The translations under genes were made by a program, and so were the position numbers. A DNA stretch of 64,000 nt, from the NCBI RefSeq assembly GCF_000298195.1, contig NZ_BAHC01000169.1:1-64000 (forward strand). Direction: 5' to 3'. The notes under the pieces are model-generated. The model did no database searches. It was given only the letters and a program-made list of their open reading frames with translations, and had not been told where the DNA came from. Shown here piece by piece: positions 26,670-35,953 of this stretch. Position 1 is the stretch's first letter; each line of letters starts with the position of its first letter. The stretch comes from Gordonia rhizosphera NBRC 16068. Its GTDB lineage: Bacteria; Actinomycetota; Actinomycetes; Mycobacteriales; Mycobacteriaceae.

Positions 26670-26855
26670 CGACCATCCCAGCTTCGAGGACGCCGTGCCG
26701 TACCCGAAGCCCTCTCCCACGTCGCCGCGTGCTCGCCCCTCGGCCGCTACAGAACACCCGATGAGGTCGCTGCGGCGGTCGACTGGTTGATGTCCGCAGA
26801 CGCGTCGTTCGTCAACGGGGCAATTCTCACCGCAGACGGCGGGACAACCGCGTAG
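26670..26855 (+). pseudogene. C-terminal remnant of an SDR
   Basis: The last about 45 codons read SPLGRYRTPDEVAAAVDWL and FVNGAILTADGGTT, the classic C-terminal end of an SDR. Nothing upstream in this frame encodes the cofactor or catalytic region; the tetR gene occupies it. It is the tail of a deleted gene and is followed by a strong hairpin at 26861 that may have been that gene's terminator. Confidence 0.75.
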
Positions 26856-26860
26856 CGCCG

Positions 26861-26905
26861 ATGCCGATGCGCCGAACGCCTCGCCCGCGTTCGGCGCATC
26901 GGCAT
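26861..26905. terminator. Hairpin terminator
   Basis: A perfect 19-bp stem (26861-26879 with 26887-26905) with a seven-base loop follows the SDR remnant and would also stop read-through from tetR towards the aldehyde dehydrogenase. Confidence 0.8.
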
Positions 26906-27034
26906 GCCGTGCGCGATCCGACAAGAATCCATGCGCATTCGTGCAAGTATCCGCACCGCTCGTTGCCGAGACTTGTGGCAGCGGTCACAGCCGAGAGGCG
27001 GTGACCGGTCTGCACAGACCAGGCAAGGAGAACC

Positions 27035-28522
27035 ATGACAGCGATTGACGAGACGAGAGCCGCTGCGGCACTGCCCGAATCGACGGCGACCGAACTTCTC
27101 ATCGACGGACGGTGGCGAGCCGCCGATCAGGGCGGCGTCTTCACCGATCTCAACCCGGCCACCCAGGAACTGCTCACCGAGGTCGCCGCCGCGAGCGCGG
27201 CGGACATCGATGACGCCGTCCGCTCGGCGCGGAGGGCACTCTCCGGCGACTGGGCGGCCACCCCCGGCGTGGTGCGCGGCAAGATCCTCAACAGGGTCGC
27301 CGACCTCATCGAACGTGACGGCGATCTGCTCGCGCGCCTCGAGGCCCTCGACATCGGCAAGCCCGTGGGCCAGCCCACGATGCTCGACATCCCCAATGCG
27401 GCAGCGACCTTCCGGCACTTCGCCGGTTGGGCCGACAAGATCACCGGCCAGACGATCCCCACCGCCGGCTACTTCGGGCAGCCCACGCACTCCTACACCG
27501 TGCGGGAACCGGTCGGCGTCATCGGCGCCATCATCCCGTGGAACACGCCGCTGATGATCACCGCCTGGAAGCTGGCGCCCGCACTGGCCGCCGGGAACAC
27601 CGTCGTGGTCAAGCCGCCGGAGGACGCGCCACTGTCGATCCTGCACCTCGGTCGGCTGCTGCAGGAGGCCGGTCTGCCGGACGGCGTCGTGAACATCGTC
27701 CCGGGACTGGGTGACGTCGCAGGCGAGGCTCTGGTCACACACCCGGACGTCGACAAGATCAGCTTCACCGGCAGCCCCCGGGTCGGCCGGCACATCGCCA
27801 AGGCGGCGGCCGAGACGTTCAAACGGACCACGCTGGAACTCGGCGGCAAGTCACCACAGATCATCCTCGCCGACGCCGATGTCGAGGCCGCCGTCAACGG
27901 GACCGCGATGGGCCTGTTCTTCAATCAAGGTGAGGTGTGCGCTGCCGGTACCCGAGTCCTGGTCCATAGGTCGGTCTACGACCAGGTCGTCGACGGTCTG
28001 GCAGCAGCGGCGAGCGCGCAGGTGCTGGGTGACCCTCTGGACCCGGCCACCACGATGGGTGCGTTGGTCAACGCCAAGCAGCAGGCCACCGTGCTCGACT
28101 ACATCGCCACCGGCACCCGCGAGGGTGCACGACTGGTCGCGGGCGGCGAGAAGGGTTCGGATACGGGGTTCTTCGTCCAGCCGACCATCTTCGCCGACGC
28201 CACCAACGAGATGACCATCGCCCGCGAAGAGATCTTCGGGCCCGTCGGAACGGTCATCCCGTTCGACGACGTCGACGATGCCATCCGCATCGCCAACGAC
28301 ACCGACTACGGCCTCGCGGCGAGCATCTGGACCCGCGACGTCTCCTACGCACACTCGCTCGCGTCCAAGGTGCGCGCCGGTGCCGTATGGGTCAACGGCT
28401 GGGCCGCAATCGATCCCGCATTGCCCTGGGGCGGCATGAAGACCAGCGGCGTCGGCCGGGAGCTGGGCTGGGCCGGCATCGTCGCCAACACCGAAGAAAG
28501 AGTCGTCACCGTCGTCCTCTGA
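27035..28522 (+). CDS. Aldehyde dehydrogenase
   Basis: This 495-residue enzyme carries IGAIIPWNTPLM, FTGSPRVGRHIA, LELGGKSPQ with the general base Glu, and FFNQGEVCAAGTRV with the nucleophilic Cys. It resembles the betaine/phenylacetaldehyde type of aldehyde dehydrogenase. ATG 27035 follows AAGGAGA. The NDMA-type alcohol dehydrogenase starts 26 bases after its stop, so the pair could convert a primary alcohol to its acid; given the adjoining paa genes, phenylethanol to phenylacetate is a reasonable inference. Confidence 0.92.
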   Translation: MTAIDETRAAAALPESTATELLIDGRWRAADQGGVFTDLNPATQELLTEVAAASAADIDDAVRSARRALSGDWAATPGVVRGKILNRVADLIERDGDLLARLEALDIGKPVGQPTMLDIPNAAATFRHFAGWADKITGQTIPTAGYFGQPTHSYTVREPVGVIGAIIPWNTPLMITAWKLAPALAAGNTVVVKPPEDAPLSILHLGRLLQEAGLPDGVVNIVPGLGDVAGEALVTHPDVDKISFTGSPRVGRHIAKAAAETFKRTTLELGGKSPQIILADADVEAAVNGTAMGLFFNQGEVCAAGTRVLVHRSVYDQVVDGLAAAASAQVLGDPLDPATTMGALVNAKQQATVLDYIATGTREGARLVAGGEKGSDTGFFVQPTIFADATNEMTIAREEIFGPVGTVIPFDDVDDAIRIANDTDYGLAASIWTRDVSYAHSLASKVRAGAVWVNGWAAIDPALPWGGMKTSGVGRELGWAGIVANTEERVVTVVL

Positions 28523-28548
28523 CCACTGATCGAAAGGGAAAGCGCATC

Positions 28549-29661
28549 ATGAAGACTCAAGCAGCAGTACTGTGGGAACCCGGTCAGCCGTGGCAGATCG
28601 AGGAGCTCGTCCTAGACGCCCCGAAGTACGGCGAGGTGAAGGTCGAACTCGCCGCCTCCGGCATGTGCCATTCCGACGAGCATGTCCGCGACGGCAGCGT
28701 GCCGGTCGGGATGTACCCGTACATCGGCGGTCACGAAGGCGCCGGTGTGGTCACCGAGATCGGGCCGGGTGTCACGACCGTCGAGGTCGGCGACCATGTG
28801 GCGCTCGGATTCATCCCGGCCTGCGGCCGGTGTCCGTCGTGTGCGACCGGCAAGTCGAGCATCTGCGATCTGGGCGCCAATCTGCTTGCCGGGGTACAGC
28901 TCTCCGATGGCACTGCGCGCCACCATGTGAACGGCCAGGACGCCGGACTGATGTGTCTGCTCGGTACCTTCGCCCCGGTCACCGTCGTCAACGAGGCGTC
29001 GTGCGTCAAGTTGACCAAGGACATCCCGCTCGACAAGGCCGCACTCGTCGGCTGCGGTGTGACGACCGGATGGGGCTCCGCGGTGTACGCCGCAGAGGTG
29101 TCGGCCGGTGAGACGGTCGTGGTGCTGGGCATGGGTGGAGTCGGCTGCGGTGCCGTGCAGGGTGCAGCACTTGCCGGCGCACGCCACGTCGTCCTCGTCG
29201 ATCCGTCGCCGTTCAAACGCGAAAAGGCCAAGGTGTTCGGCGCCACGCACGCCGTCGCCACGATCGACGAGGCGCTGGCCCTGCTGCAGGAGATCACCTG
29301 GGGCCAGCTCGCCGACAAGGTGTTGATCACCGTCGACGTCGCCGACGGCAAGCTGATCGCTCCGGCGATGAGCCTGGTGGCCAAGGGCGGTGTGTGCGTG
29401 CAGGTCTCGGTCGGCGACATCACGTCCACCGATGTCTCGATGAGCCTGTTCGACCTGACAGCCATGCGGAAGACACTCAAGGGTGCGTGGTTCGGAAACG
29501 CCAACATCCGCTTCGACATCCCCCACCTGCTCCGGCTCTACATGGAGGGGCATCTCAAGCTCGACGAGATGATCACCCGCACATATACTCTCGACCAGGT
29601 GAACGACGGGTACGAGGCGATGCGCAACGCGGAGAACGTGCGCGGCGTGATCATGTACTGA
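28549..29661 (+). CDS. NDMA-type zinc-dependent alcohol dehydrogenase
   Basis: This medium-chain dehydrogenase (370 residues) has catalytic zinc ligands in GMCHSDEH and GGHEGAGVV, the structural zinc loop CGRCPSCATGKSSIC, and the NAD-binding GMGGVGCGAV. Length and the LLAGVQLSDGTARHH region fit the NDMA-dependent group of actinobacteria, which keeps NAD tightly bound and may use a special electron acceptor. ATG 28549 follows AAAGGGA. Its 3' end overlaps the convergent AraC gene by 11 bases. Confidence 0.88.
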   Translation: MKTQAAVLWEPGQPWQIEELVLDAPKYGEVKVELAASGMCHSDEHVRDGSVPVGMYPYIGGHEGAGVVTEIGPGVTTVEVGDHVALGFIPACGRCPSCATGKSSICDLGANLLAGVQLSDGTARHHVNGQDAGLMCLLGTFAPVTVVNEASCVKLTKDIPLDKAALVGCGVTTGWGSAVYAAEVSAGETVVVLGMGGVGCGAVQGAALAGARHVVLVDPSPFKREKAKVFGATHAVATIDEALALLQEITWGQLADKVLITVDVADGKLIAPAMSLVAKGGVCVQVSVGDITSTDVSMSLFDLTAMRKTLKGAWFGNANIRFDIPHLLRLYMEGHLKLDEMITRTYTLDQVNDGYEAMRNAENVRGVIMY

Positions 29662-30715
29662 GGTCGCCACTGTTCGTCCCCCGGGTATCGCCAGACTCTC
29701 CACGTGCAGGCGGAGGACGTGACGAGACCCGGGGGACGAACTGGGACGACTCGTCCCGGTACTGGCGCGGTGTCACGCCGTAGGCGTTCTTGAAGATCCT
29801 GGAGAAGTGTGCGGCGTCGACCAAACCGTTTGCGGTACAAATAGATCCGACACTGCGATGCTGCTGGGCAGGGTCGGCGAGGTCGCGACGGCATCTCTCC
29901 AGCCGCCGATGACGAATGAAGCCCGCGACGGTGTGGCCGTCGTGGGCGAAGAGTTTCTGCAGATAGCGCACCGACACGTGGTGCCGGGCCGACACCGATG
30001 CCGGCGAGAGCGTGGGATCGCCGAGGTGGCTCTCGATGTAGGACCGCGCAGACAACAGCACCGTCTCCCCCGCGCCGAGGGGGTCGTCGGGAGCCGAGGC
30101 GCGCAGCGCGGCACTCACCAGATCCGCCACGGCGTCTGCCACCAGCGGGGTGGCACATCCATCTGCTGCGGCCACCGCCTGGTCACGGAGCGTGCTCAGC
30201 ATCGGCGCGAGCAATGCCCCGACGCCCGTCGTCGAGCTGATCCTGCGCGCCGTGCCGTCGTGCAGTTCCGTATCCGATACACGCAGCGATGCACGCGGGA
30301 TGACCGCGACGAGCATCGCGAAGGTGTCGTCAAAGGCAAGTTCGTAGCGCTCGCTCGTGTCATACACAGCGATGTCGCCCGGGCCGAGCACCGCGTCGCG
30401 ATCACGTTGGCGGACCGTCGATCCCCCGCGAACCTGTACGCCGACCTTGATGACTCCGGGGTCGGCCCGTCTGATCGTCGAGGTGGACCGGCGGACATGT
30501 ACGTGCTGCCCGGCGACCTCGGAGAGTTGGAGTTCGCCGACGCCCGTGCTCGACAGCGTCCCGCGGAACGCGCCGATACGACCGGATGTCGGTATCGCGT
30601 CGAGCGGGACGAACGTGTCGGAGATGGCGTCGCGCCACACGTCGAACCCGACGTCACGCAAGCAGAACCTCGACGGCGCAGCGCCGGCGAGGTCCTGCCC
30701 GATGGTCGGTGTCAC
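29651..30715 (-). CDS. AraC-family transcriptional regulator
   Basis: The N-terminal 200 residues form an AraC_binding_2-like sensor (SDTFVPLDA, GPGDIAVYDTSERYEL), and the last 100 residues hold two helix-turn-helix motifs (HHVSVRYLQKLFAHDG, then GLVDAAHFSRIFKNAYGVTP). GTG 30715 starts one base after the paaK stop, so it is translated with paaK as the last gene of the paa operon. It might respond to phenylacetate or to the alcohol/aldehyde substrates of the convergent dehydrogenases. Confidence 0.85.
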   Translation of the reverse strand: MTPTIGQDLAGAAPSRFCLRDVGFDVWRDAISDTFVPLDAIPTSGRIGAFRGTLSSTGVGELQLSEVAGQHVHVRRSTSTIRRADPGVIKVGVQVRGGSTVRQRDRDAVLGPGDIAVYDTSERYELAFDDTFAMLVAVIPRASLRVSDTELHDGTARRISSTTGVGALLAPMLSTLRDQAVAAADGCATPLVADAVADLVSAALRASAPDDPLGAGETVLLSARSYIESHLGDPTLSPASVSARHHVSVRYLQKLFAHDGHTVAGFIRHRRLERCRRDLADPAQQHRSVGSICTANGLVDAAHFSRIFKNAYGVTPRQYRDESSQFVPRVSSRPPPARGESGDTRGTNSGDLST

Positions 30716-30716
30716 G

Positions 30717-32033
30717 TCAGTTCTTCGGCCGGTTGTCCACCAATCGCTTCGCCTTGCCGGTCGATCGCTGCAGAGTGCCCGGTTCGGCGATCTCCACGGT
30801 GACGCTGACGCCGATCCGGTTCTTGATGAGCTTCTGCAGCGATTCCATCGCCGCCGTGTGCTGGTCACCGGTCACGTCCGGGCGCGGTTCCACGCGCACC
30901 GTCAGCGTGTCCATCCGGCCTGGCCGGTCCAGCACACACTGGAACTGCGGCGACAGCGCGGGCTCGGTGAGGATGAGTTCCTCGATCTGCGTCGGGAACA
31001 GGTTGACCCCGCGCAGAATGATCATGTCGTCGGTGCGTCCGGTCACCTTCTGCATCCGCCGCATCGTGCGTGCCGTACCCGGCAGCAGTCGCGTCAGATC
31101 CCGCGTCCGGTAGCGGATGATCGGCATCGCCTCCTTGGTGAGCGAGGTGAAGACGAGCTCGCCCTCCTCACCGTCTTCCAGCACCTCACCGGTCATCGGA
31201 TCGATGATCTCGGGGTAGAAGTGATCTTCCCAGATGTGCAGTCCGTCTTTGGTTTCCACACATTCCTGCGCGACACCCGGACCCATCACCTCGGACAGGC
31301 CGTAGATGTCGACGGCGTCCATGTTCAGCTGCTGCTCGATCTCGCGGCGCATCTGTTCGGTCCACGGTTCGGCACCGAAGATACCGGTGCGCAGCGACGT
31401 GGTCGAAGGGTCGATGCCCTTGTTGATCATCGCGTCGACGATGGTCAGCATGTAGGACGGCGTCACCATGATGGCGTCGGGCTCGAAGTCCTCGATGAGC
31501 TGGATCTGGCGCTCGGTCATGCCGCCCGACATCGGGATCACAGTGCAGCCCAGACGTTCTGCGCCGTAGTGGGCGCCGAGCCCACCGGTGAACAGCCCGT
31601 ACCCGTAGGCCACGTGCACCTTGTCGCCCGGCCGGACGCCACCGGCGCGCAGGCTCCGGGCGACCAGATCGGCCCAGTTGTTCAGGTCGCCCGTCGTATA
31701 GCCGACCACCGTCGGGCGGCCCGTCGTCCCAGACGAGGCGTGGATCCGGGACACTTGGTTCTGGGGCACCGCGAACATCCCGAACGGATAGTTGTCCCGC
31801 AGGTCCTTCTTCGCGGTGAACGGGAAGAGCGCGAGGTCCGCGAGGCTCTTCAGGTCACTCGGGTGGACGCCCTTGTCGTCGAAGGACTTCCGATAGTGCG
31901 GAACGTTGTCGTAGGCATGCTGCAGTGACCATTGGAGGCGCCGCAACTGCAGGTCTGCGATGCGATCATGCGATGCGAACTCGATGTCGGCGGTGTCGGA
32001 CTCTTCGGACTGGGAGGACAGAATGCTGGTCAT
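30717..32033 (-). CDS. paaK: Phenylacetate-CoA ligase
   Basis: The enzyme (438 residues) activates phenylacetate to phenylacetyl-CoA with ATP, the first step of the pathway. It shows LQHAYDNVPHYRKSF, the P-loop HASSGTTGRPTVVGYT, AYGYGLFTGGLGAHYGAE, the YGLSEVMGPG motif, and a C-terminal lid starting near DMIILRGVNLFPTQIEE. Its length is standard. It is encoded 25 bases after paaE in the paaABCDE operon, and the AraC gene follows by one base. Confidence 0.95.
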   Translation of the reverse strand: MTSILSSQSEESDTADIEFASHDRIADLQLRRLQWSLQHAYDNVPHYRKSFDDKGVHPSDLKSLADLALFPFTAKKDLRDNYPFGMFAVPQNQVSRIHASSGTTGRPTVVGYTTGDLNNWADLVARSLRAGGVRPGDKVHVAYGYGLFTGGLGAHYGAERLGCTVIPMSGGMTERQIQLIEDFEPDAIMVTPSYMLTIVDAMINKGIDPSTTSLRTGIFGAEPWTEQMRREIEQQLNMDAVDIYGLSEVMGPGVAQECVETKDGLHIWEDHFYPEIIDPMTGEVLEDGEEGELVFTSLTKEAMPIIRYRTRDLTRLLPGTARTMRRMQKVTGRTDDMIILRGVNLFPTQIEELILTEPALSPQFQCVLDRPGRMDTLTVRVEPRPDVTGDQHTAAMESLQKLIKNRIGVSVTVEIAEPGTLQRSTGKAKRLVDNRPKN

Positions 32034-32058
32034 GAGGGCTCCAGGAGGTCGGTCGGGG

Positions 32059-33177
32059 TCAGGCGTCGAAGTCGACGGTCACGTCGTCGCTGAGGGGGAA
32101 GGTCTGGCAGGTGAGGACGAATCCGTCGGCTACTTCGGATTCTTCGAGCGCGTAGTTGCGGCGCATGTCGACCTCGCCGCAGACGACCTTGGCGCGGCAG
32201 GTTCCGCAGACGCCGCCCTTGCAGGCGAACGGGAGGTCGGACCGCAGGTCCTCACCCGCGTCGAGAATCGATTCGTCGCGTGACAGTGCGCCGGTCACCG
32301 ACCGTCCGTCCAGGACCAGGGTGACCTCGCTGGTCGGTCCGGTGGTGCCGGGTTCGCGGTGACGATCCAGCGGTGGCGGGGTCGCTTCGACGTAGAACAG
32401 TTCGTGGTGGATGCGGTCGGAACCGACCCCGCGGACGCGGAGGGACTCCTCGGCGACCTCGACCATGCCGAGCGGCCCGCAGAGCCAGAAGTGGTCGATG
32501 TCGTCGGTGGGGACGACGTCGTCGAGGATCTCGTCGAGTCGTGCACGATCGAGGCGGCCACTGAACAGTTCCACCTCGCGCGGTTCCCGCGACAGGATAT
32601 GGATCACGTCGAGACGCGAGCCGTACTCGTCTTTGAGATCCGCGATCTCCTCGGCGAACATCACCGACTGGGTACGTCGGTTCGCGTAGATGAGAGTGAC
32701 CTCGGCGTCGGGGTTGGCGAGCATCGAGGCCGCGATCGACAGCATCGGGGTGATCCCCGACCCGGCCGCGATCAGCAGGTGACGTCCGCCGGTTTCGGGG
32801 TCGGCGTGAAACGACCCGGAGGGAGGCTGGACCTCGATGCGATCGCCGGCGCGGACATCACGCACGAGCCACGTGGAGAACAGTCCGCCGTTGACCTCGC
32901 GGACACCGACCCGGGGCGAGGAACCCACCGGAGCGCAGATCGAGTAGGTGCGCCGCTGCTCGACGCCGTTCACCTTGCGGCGCAGGGTCAACGACTGGCC
33001 CGGCCGGAAAGCAAAAGTGCCGGTGAGATTCTCGGGAATGTCGAACCGGACGGCGACCGCGTCGTCGCAGAGCGACTCGACGTCGGCAACGGTCAGCGGA
33101 TGGAACTCGCGGTTGCGCGACGACGTGCGCACGGGTGTTGCCGTCGTCTCGACGACCGCGGGGCTGCTGGGGGTCAT
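32059..33177 (-). CDS. paaE: Phenylacetyl-CoA epoxidase reductase subunit
   Basis: This flavoprotein (372 residues) passes electrons from NADPH to the PaaA di-iron site. The N-terminal ferredoxin-reductase part has RTYSICAPVG (FAD) and IAAGSGITPML (NADP). The C-terminal 2Fe-2S domain has CKGGVCGTCRAKV with a fourth Cys in LTCQTFP. It is somewhat longer than typical PaaE (about 355). It sits three bases after paaD. Confidence 0.94.
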   Translation of the reverse strand: MTPSSPAVVETTATPVRTSSRNREFHPLTVADVESLCDDAVAVRFDIPENLTGTFAFRPGQSLTLRRKVNGVEQRRTYSICAPVGSSPRVGVREVNGGLFSTWLVRDVRAGDRIEVQPPSGSFHADPETGGRHLLIAAGSGITPMLSIAASMLANPDAEVTLIYANRRTQSVMFAEEIADLKDEYGSRLDVIHILSREPREVELFSGRLDRARLDEILDDVVPTDDIDHFWLCGPLGMVEVAEESLRVRGVGSDRIHHELFYVEATPPPLDRHREPGTTGPTSEVTLVLDGRSVTGALSRDESILDAGEDLRSDLPFACKGGVCGTCRAKVVCGEVDMRRNYALEESEVADGFVLTCQTFPLSDDVTVDFDA

Positions 33178-33180
33178 CTG

Positions 33181-33690
33181 TCAGATCTCCTTGACGTGGT
33201 CGAAGGGCTCACCGCAGGCGGTGCACCGGTAATGCGCCTTGCACAGCGTGGCGCCGAACTCCGAGACCAGTTGCGTCCGTTCGGAACCGCACTGCGGGCA
33301 CGCGACGATGCGCGGACGTGCGGTCAGGGTCAGCGGGATCGGCCCCGAGGCCCGGCGCGGTACCGCACCGGGCGGCGAGTAGCCCGCCGCGACGAGCTTG
33401 CGGCGACCCTCGTCGGTGATCCAGTCCGTGCTCCAGGCCGGCTGCAGGGAGGTGCGGATCTCGACGTCGTGATATCCGGACCCGTTCAGCGTGGCCGTGA
33501 TGTCGTCGCGGATGGTCCCCATCGCCGGACATCCAGAGTAGGTGGGGGTGATGGTGACGATCACCGCGCCGGTGTCGTCGTCGGCGACGTCGCGGATGAT
33601 GCCCAGGTCGGCGAGGGTGACCATCGGCATCTCCGGATCGAGAATCGAACCCACCAGTTCACGTGGCGAAAGCTGTGTCGCGGCGGTCAT
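33181..33690 (-). CDS. paaD: Phenylacetyl-CoA epoxidase subunit D (iron-sulfur assembly)
   Basis: This protein (169 residues) has a DUF59/MIP18 N-terminal domain (DPEMPMVTLADLGII, TPTYSGCPAM) and a C-terminal zinc-ribbon (CPQCGSERT, then YRCTACGEPF). PaaD helps mature the epoxidase complex, probably its iron-sulfur centre. ATG 33690 lies one base after the paaC stop codon, which selects it over a longer open frame reaching 33876. Confidence 0.94.
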   Translation of the reverse strand: MTAATQLSPRELVGSILDPEMPMVTLADLGIIRDVADDDTGAVIVTITPTYSGCPAMGTIRDDITATLNGSGYHDVEIRTSLQPAWSTDWITDEGRRKLVAAGYSPPGAVPRRASGPIPLTLTARPRIVACPQCGSERTQLVSEFGATLCKAHYRCTACGEPFDHVKEI

Positions 33691-33691
33691 C

Positions 33692-34609
33692 TCACCACAC
33701 GCCTTCCGGATGAGCACGCGCGACGCTCTGCATCTCGGCAAGGATGAAACCCATCCACTCGGTGTGCAGTCCGGTGCGTCCGGCGCGTCCGCCCACTCGC
33801 CCGATATGAGGTCCGGCGGGGATCTCGGTCTCCGCGGCGTGCAGGATCTGCGCAAGGACGTCGTCGAACTCCGCACGGACGTCGCGGGGGTCCACGCCGA
33901 CTCCGGCCTGCGCGAGCACGAGTTCCTCGGCGGTCGGCTCGAACAGTTCGGCCACGTACGGCCACACCCGGGCCAGCGCGTCGTTCAGGCGACGTCGGGA
34001 TTCTGTTGTGCCACAGCCCAACGTGACGACCCAGCGGGCGGCGTAGTCGCGGTGATAGGTCAGTTCCTTGATGCCCTTGTCGGCCACGGCGGCGAGCACC
34101 GGATCGCGGGAGGTGCGCAGACGGTCGAACACGGCCAGCCGCCACGTCGAGAAGATCATCAGCCGGACCATCGTCGTGGCGAAGTCGCCGTTCTCGAGTT
34201 CGGTGAGCCGCACGCTCCGGAAGTCCTGCTCGTCCCGGAAGAAGGCCAGTGCATCTTCGGCGGGAACGGGTGAGGTCTCCGAGATGAACGGAACCAGTGT
34301 GGCATCGGCGGCGGCCGCGCGGGCCAGCAGCAACCGCGCCTGGCCGAGCAGGTCGAGGCCGACGTTCGCCAGCGCGACCTCCTCTTCCAGTTCGGGTGCA
34401 TGGGTGTTCCACTCGGCCAGCCGCTGAGCGCTGATGAGGGCGTCGTCGCCGAGCATCAGGCAGTAAGTGCCGAGAGCGGCGAGATCCACGTCGTCGGGGA
34501 CCGTGGTGTCCACGCCGGCCAGCGGATCATCGAAGCTGGTCCCGAAGGCCCACTGTCCGTGGTTCTCCTCGTCGGCCAGTCCGTGATAGGCGTTGTCGTG
34601 ATCAGTCAT
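33692..34609 (-). CDS. paaC: Phenylacetyl-CoA epoxidase structural subunit C
   Basis: The 305-residue protein is the ferritin-like partner of PaaA and gives the epoxidase its quaternary structure. LGDDALISAQRLAEW and ALANVGLDLLGQARLLL match the family, as do TYHRDYAARWVVTLG and the C-terminal HTEWMGFILAEMQ. It has an extra N-terminal stretch of about 35 residues compared with the E. coli protein. It starts 11 bases after paaB. Confidence 0.94.
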   Translation of the reverse strand: MTDHDNAYHGLADEENHGQWAFGTSFDDPLAGVDTTVPDDVDLAALGTYCLMLGDDALISAQRLAEWNTHAPELEEEVALANVGLDLLGQARLLLARAAAADATLVPFISETSPVPAEDALAFFRDEQDFRSVRLTELENGDFATTMVRLMIFSTWRLAVFDRLRTSRDPVLAAVADKGIKELTYHRDYAARWVVTLGCGTTESRRRLNDALARVWPYVAELFEPTAEELVLAQAGVGVDPRDVRAEFDDVLAQILHAAETEIPAGPHIGRVGGRAGRTGLHTEWMGFILAEMQSVARAHPEGVW

Positions 34610-34619
34610 GGCCTCGTAC

Positions 34620-34913
34620 TCACATGTGGGGGACGTTGTCGGGGATGTCGTAGAACGTGGGGTGGCGGTAGACCTTGTCGCCGCTCGGCGCGAAGAACGG
34701 GTCCTTCTCCGACGGGCTGGTCGCGACGATGTTCTCCGACTTGGCGACCCAGATGCTCACGCCCTCGTTGCGACGGGTGTACACGTCGCGGGCGTGGCGC
34801 AGGGCCATCTCGTCGTCGGCTGCATGCAGCGATCCGACGTGGACGTGGTTGAGTCCGCGCTTGCCTCGGACGAACACCTCGTACAGTGGCCACTCGGCCT
34901 TGACTTCACTCAT
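34620..34913 (-). CDS. paaB: Phenylacetyl-CoA epoxidase subunit B
   Basis: This small protein (97 residues) is the third structural subunit of the monooxygenase; [20 protein letters not shown] and the repeated [17 protein letters not shown] strand are diagnostic. Its ATG overlaps the paaA stop by four bases. An in-frame start at 34967 would lie inside paaA and is rejected. Confidence 0.95.
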   Translation of the reverse strand: MSEVKAEWPLYEVFVRGKRGLNHVHVGSLHAADDEMALRHARDVYTRRNEGVSIWVAKSENIVATSPSEKDPFFAPSGDKVYRHPTFYDIPDNVPHM

Positions 34914-35869
34914 CGTTGCTCCTCCTGGCCGCGGGCCGCGAACGCGGCGGCGGCGTCGCGGACCCATGTCCCGTTCTCATGTGCTGCGCGGCGCCTTTCG
35001 ACGCGTTCGACGTTCATCGCCCCGTTGCCCTTGACCACGGCCATGAACTCGCTCCAGTCCGGATCGCCGAAGTCGTAGTGGCCCCGGTCGGCATTCCAGA
35101 CCAGATCCGGATCGGGGAAGGTGACCCCGAGTGCCGCGGCCTGCGGGACGCTCATGTCGACAAATCGTTGCCGCAGCTCGTCGTTGGTGTGACGCTTGAT
35201 CCCCCACGCCATGGACTGCTCGGTGTTGGGCGACTTGTCGTCCGGCGGGCCGAACATCATCAGCGCGGGCCACCACCACCGGTTGACCGATTCCTGCACC
35301 ATCTCGCGTTGCTCGCTGGTGCCGCGCATCATGGTGGTGAGCAGCTCGTAGCCCTGCCGCTGATGGAAGGACTCCTCCTTACAGACCCGGATCATCGCCC
35401 GCGCGTAGGGGCCGAACGAGCTGCGGCACAGCGGAACCTGATTGCAGATCGCGGCGCCGTCGACGAGCCACCCGATGGTGCCGACGTCGGCATAGGTGAG
35501 GGTGGGGTAGTTGAAGATCGACGAGTACTTCTGCCGTCCTTCGATGAGCCGCTCGGTAAGGTCGGCCCGGCCGGCGCCGAGGGTCTCGGCCGCCGAGTAC
35601 AGATAGAGCCCGTGGCCGGCCTCGTCCTGGACCTTGGCCATCAGGATCGCCTTGCGCCGCAGCGACGGCGCGCGGGTCAGCCAGTTGCCTTCTGGCTGCA
35701 TGCCGATGATCTCGGAGTGCGCGTGCTGGGCGATCTGCCGGATCAAAGTCTTGCGGTACCCCTCGGGCATCCAGTCGCGCGGTTCGATGCGCTGGTCGCT
35801 CGCGATGGTCTCGTCGAACTGAGACGGAAGGTCACCCGCATCGGCGCTTATGGCACTTGACGTGGTCAT
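34910..35869 (-). CDS. paaA: Phenylacetyl-CoA epoxidase catalytic subunit A
   Basis: PaaA (319 residues) holds the di-iron site that epoxidises the ring of phenylacetyl-CoA. Two E-x-x-H ligand pairs are visible in [11 protein letters not shown] and [10 protein letters not shown], with further Glu ligands upstream. ATG 35869 is chosen over a TTG at 35884; AGTAGGG stands three bases before it. It is the first gene of paaABCDEK-araC, and a PaaR-like box lies at 35886. Confidence 0.94.
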   Translation of the reverse strand: MTTSSAISADAGDLPSQFDETIASDQRIEPRDWMPEGYRKTLIRQIAQHAHSEIIGMQPEGNWLTRAPSLRRKAILMAKVQDEAGHGLYLYSAAETLGAGRADLTERLIEGRQKYSSIFNYPTLTYADVGTIGWLVDGAAICNQVPLCRSSFGPYARAMIRVCKEESFHQRQGYELLTTMMRGTSEQREMVQESVNRWWWPALMMFGPPDDKSPNTEQSMAWGIKRHTNDELRQRFVDMSVPQAAALGVTFPDPDLVWNADRGHYDFGDPDWSEFMAVVKGNGAMNVERVERRRAAHENGTWVRDAAAAFAARGQEEQR

Positions 35870-35885
35870 ATACCCTACTTTCAAT

Positions 35886-35903
35886 ACCGAATGATCGGTT
35901 GGT
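35886..35903. promoter_or_regulatory. PaaR-like operator upstream of paaA
   Basis: ACCGAATGATCGGTTGGT contains an inner inverted ACCG-N6-CGGT. Its reverse complement aligns with the boxes at 38331 and 39069 as ACCNACCNANNANNCGGT. It lies 17 bases upstream of the paaA start, where a bound repressor would block transcription. Confidence 0.65.
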
Positions 35904-35953
35904 AATTAGTATCTGCTGAAACCGCTCGCAATGCAAGAGGCAAATGCGCCGGA

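Noticed and set aside
33691-33876. Longer paaD reading frame
   Set aside because: The extension lies inside paaC in another frame; the ATG at 33690 is coupled to the paaC stop.
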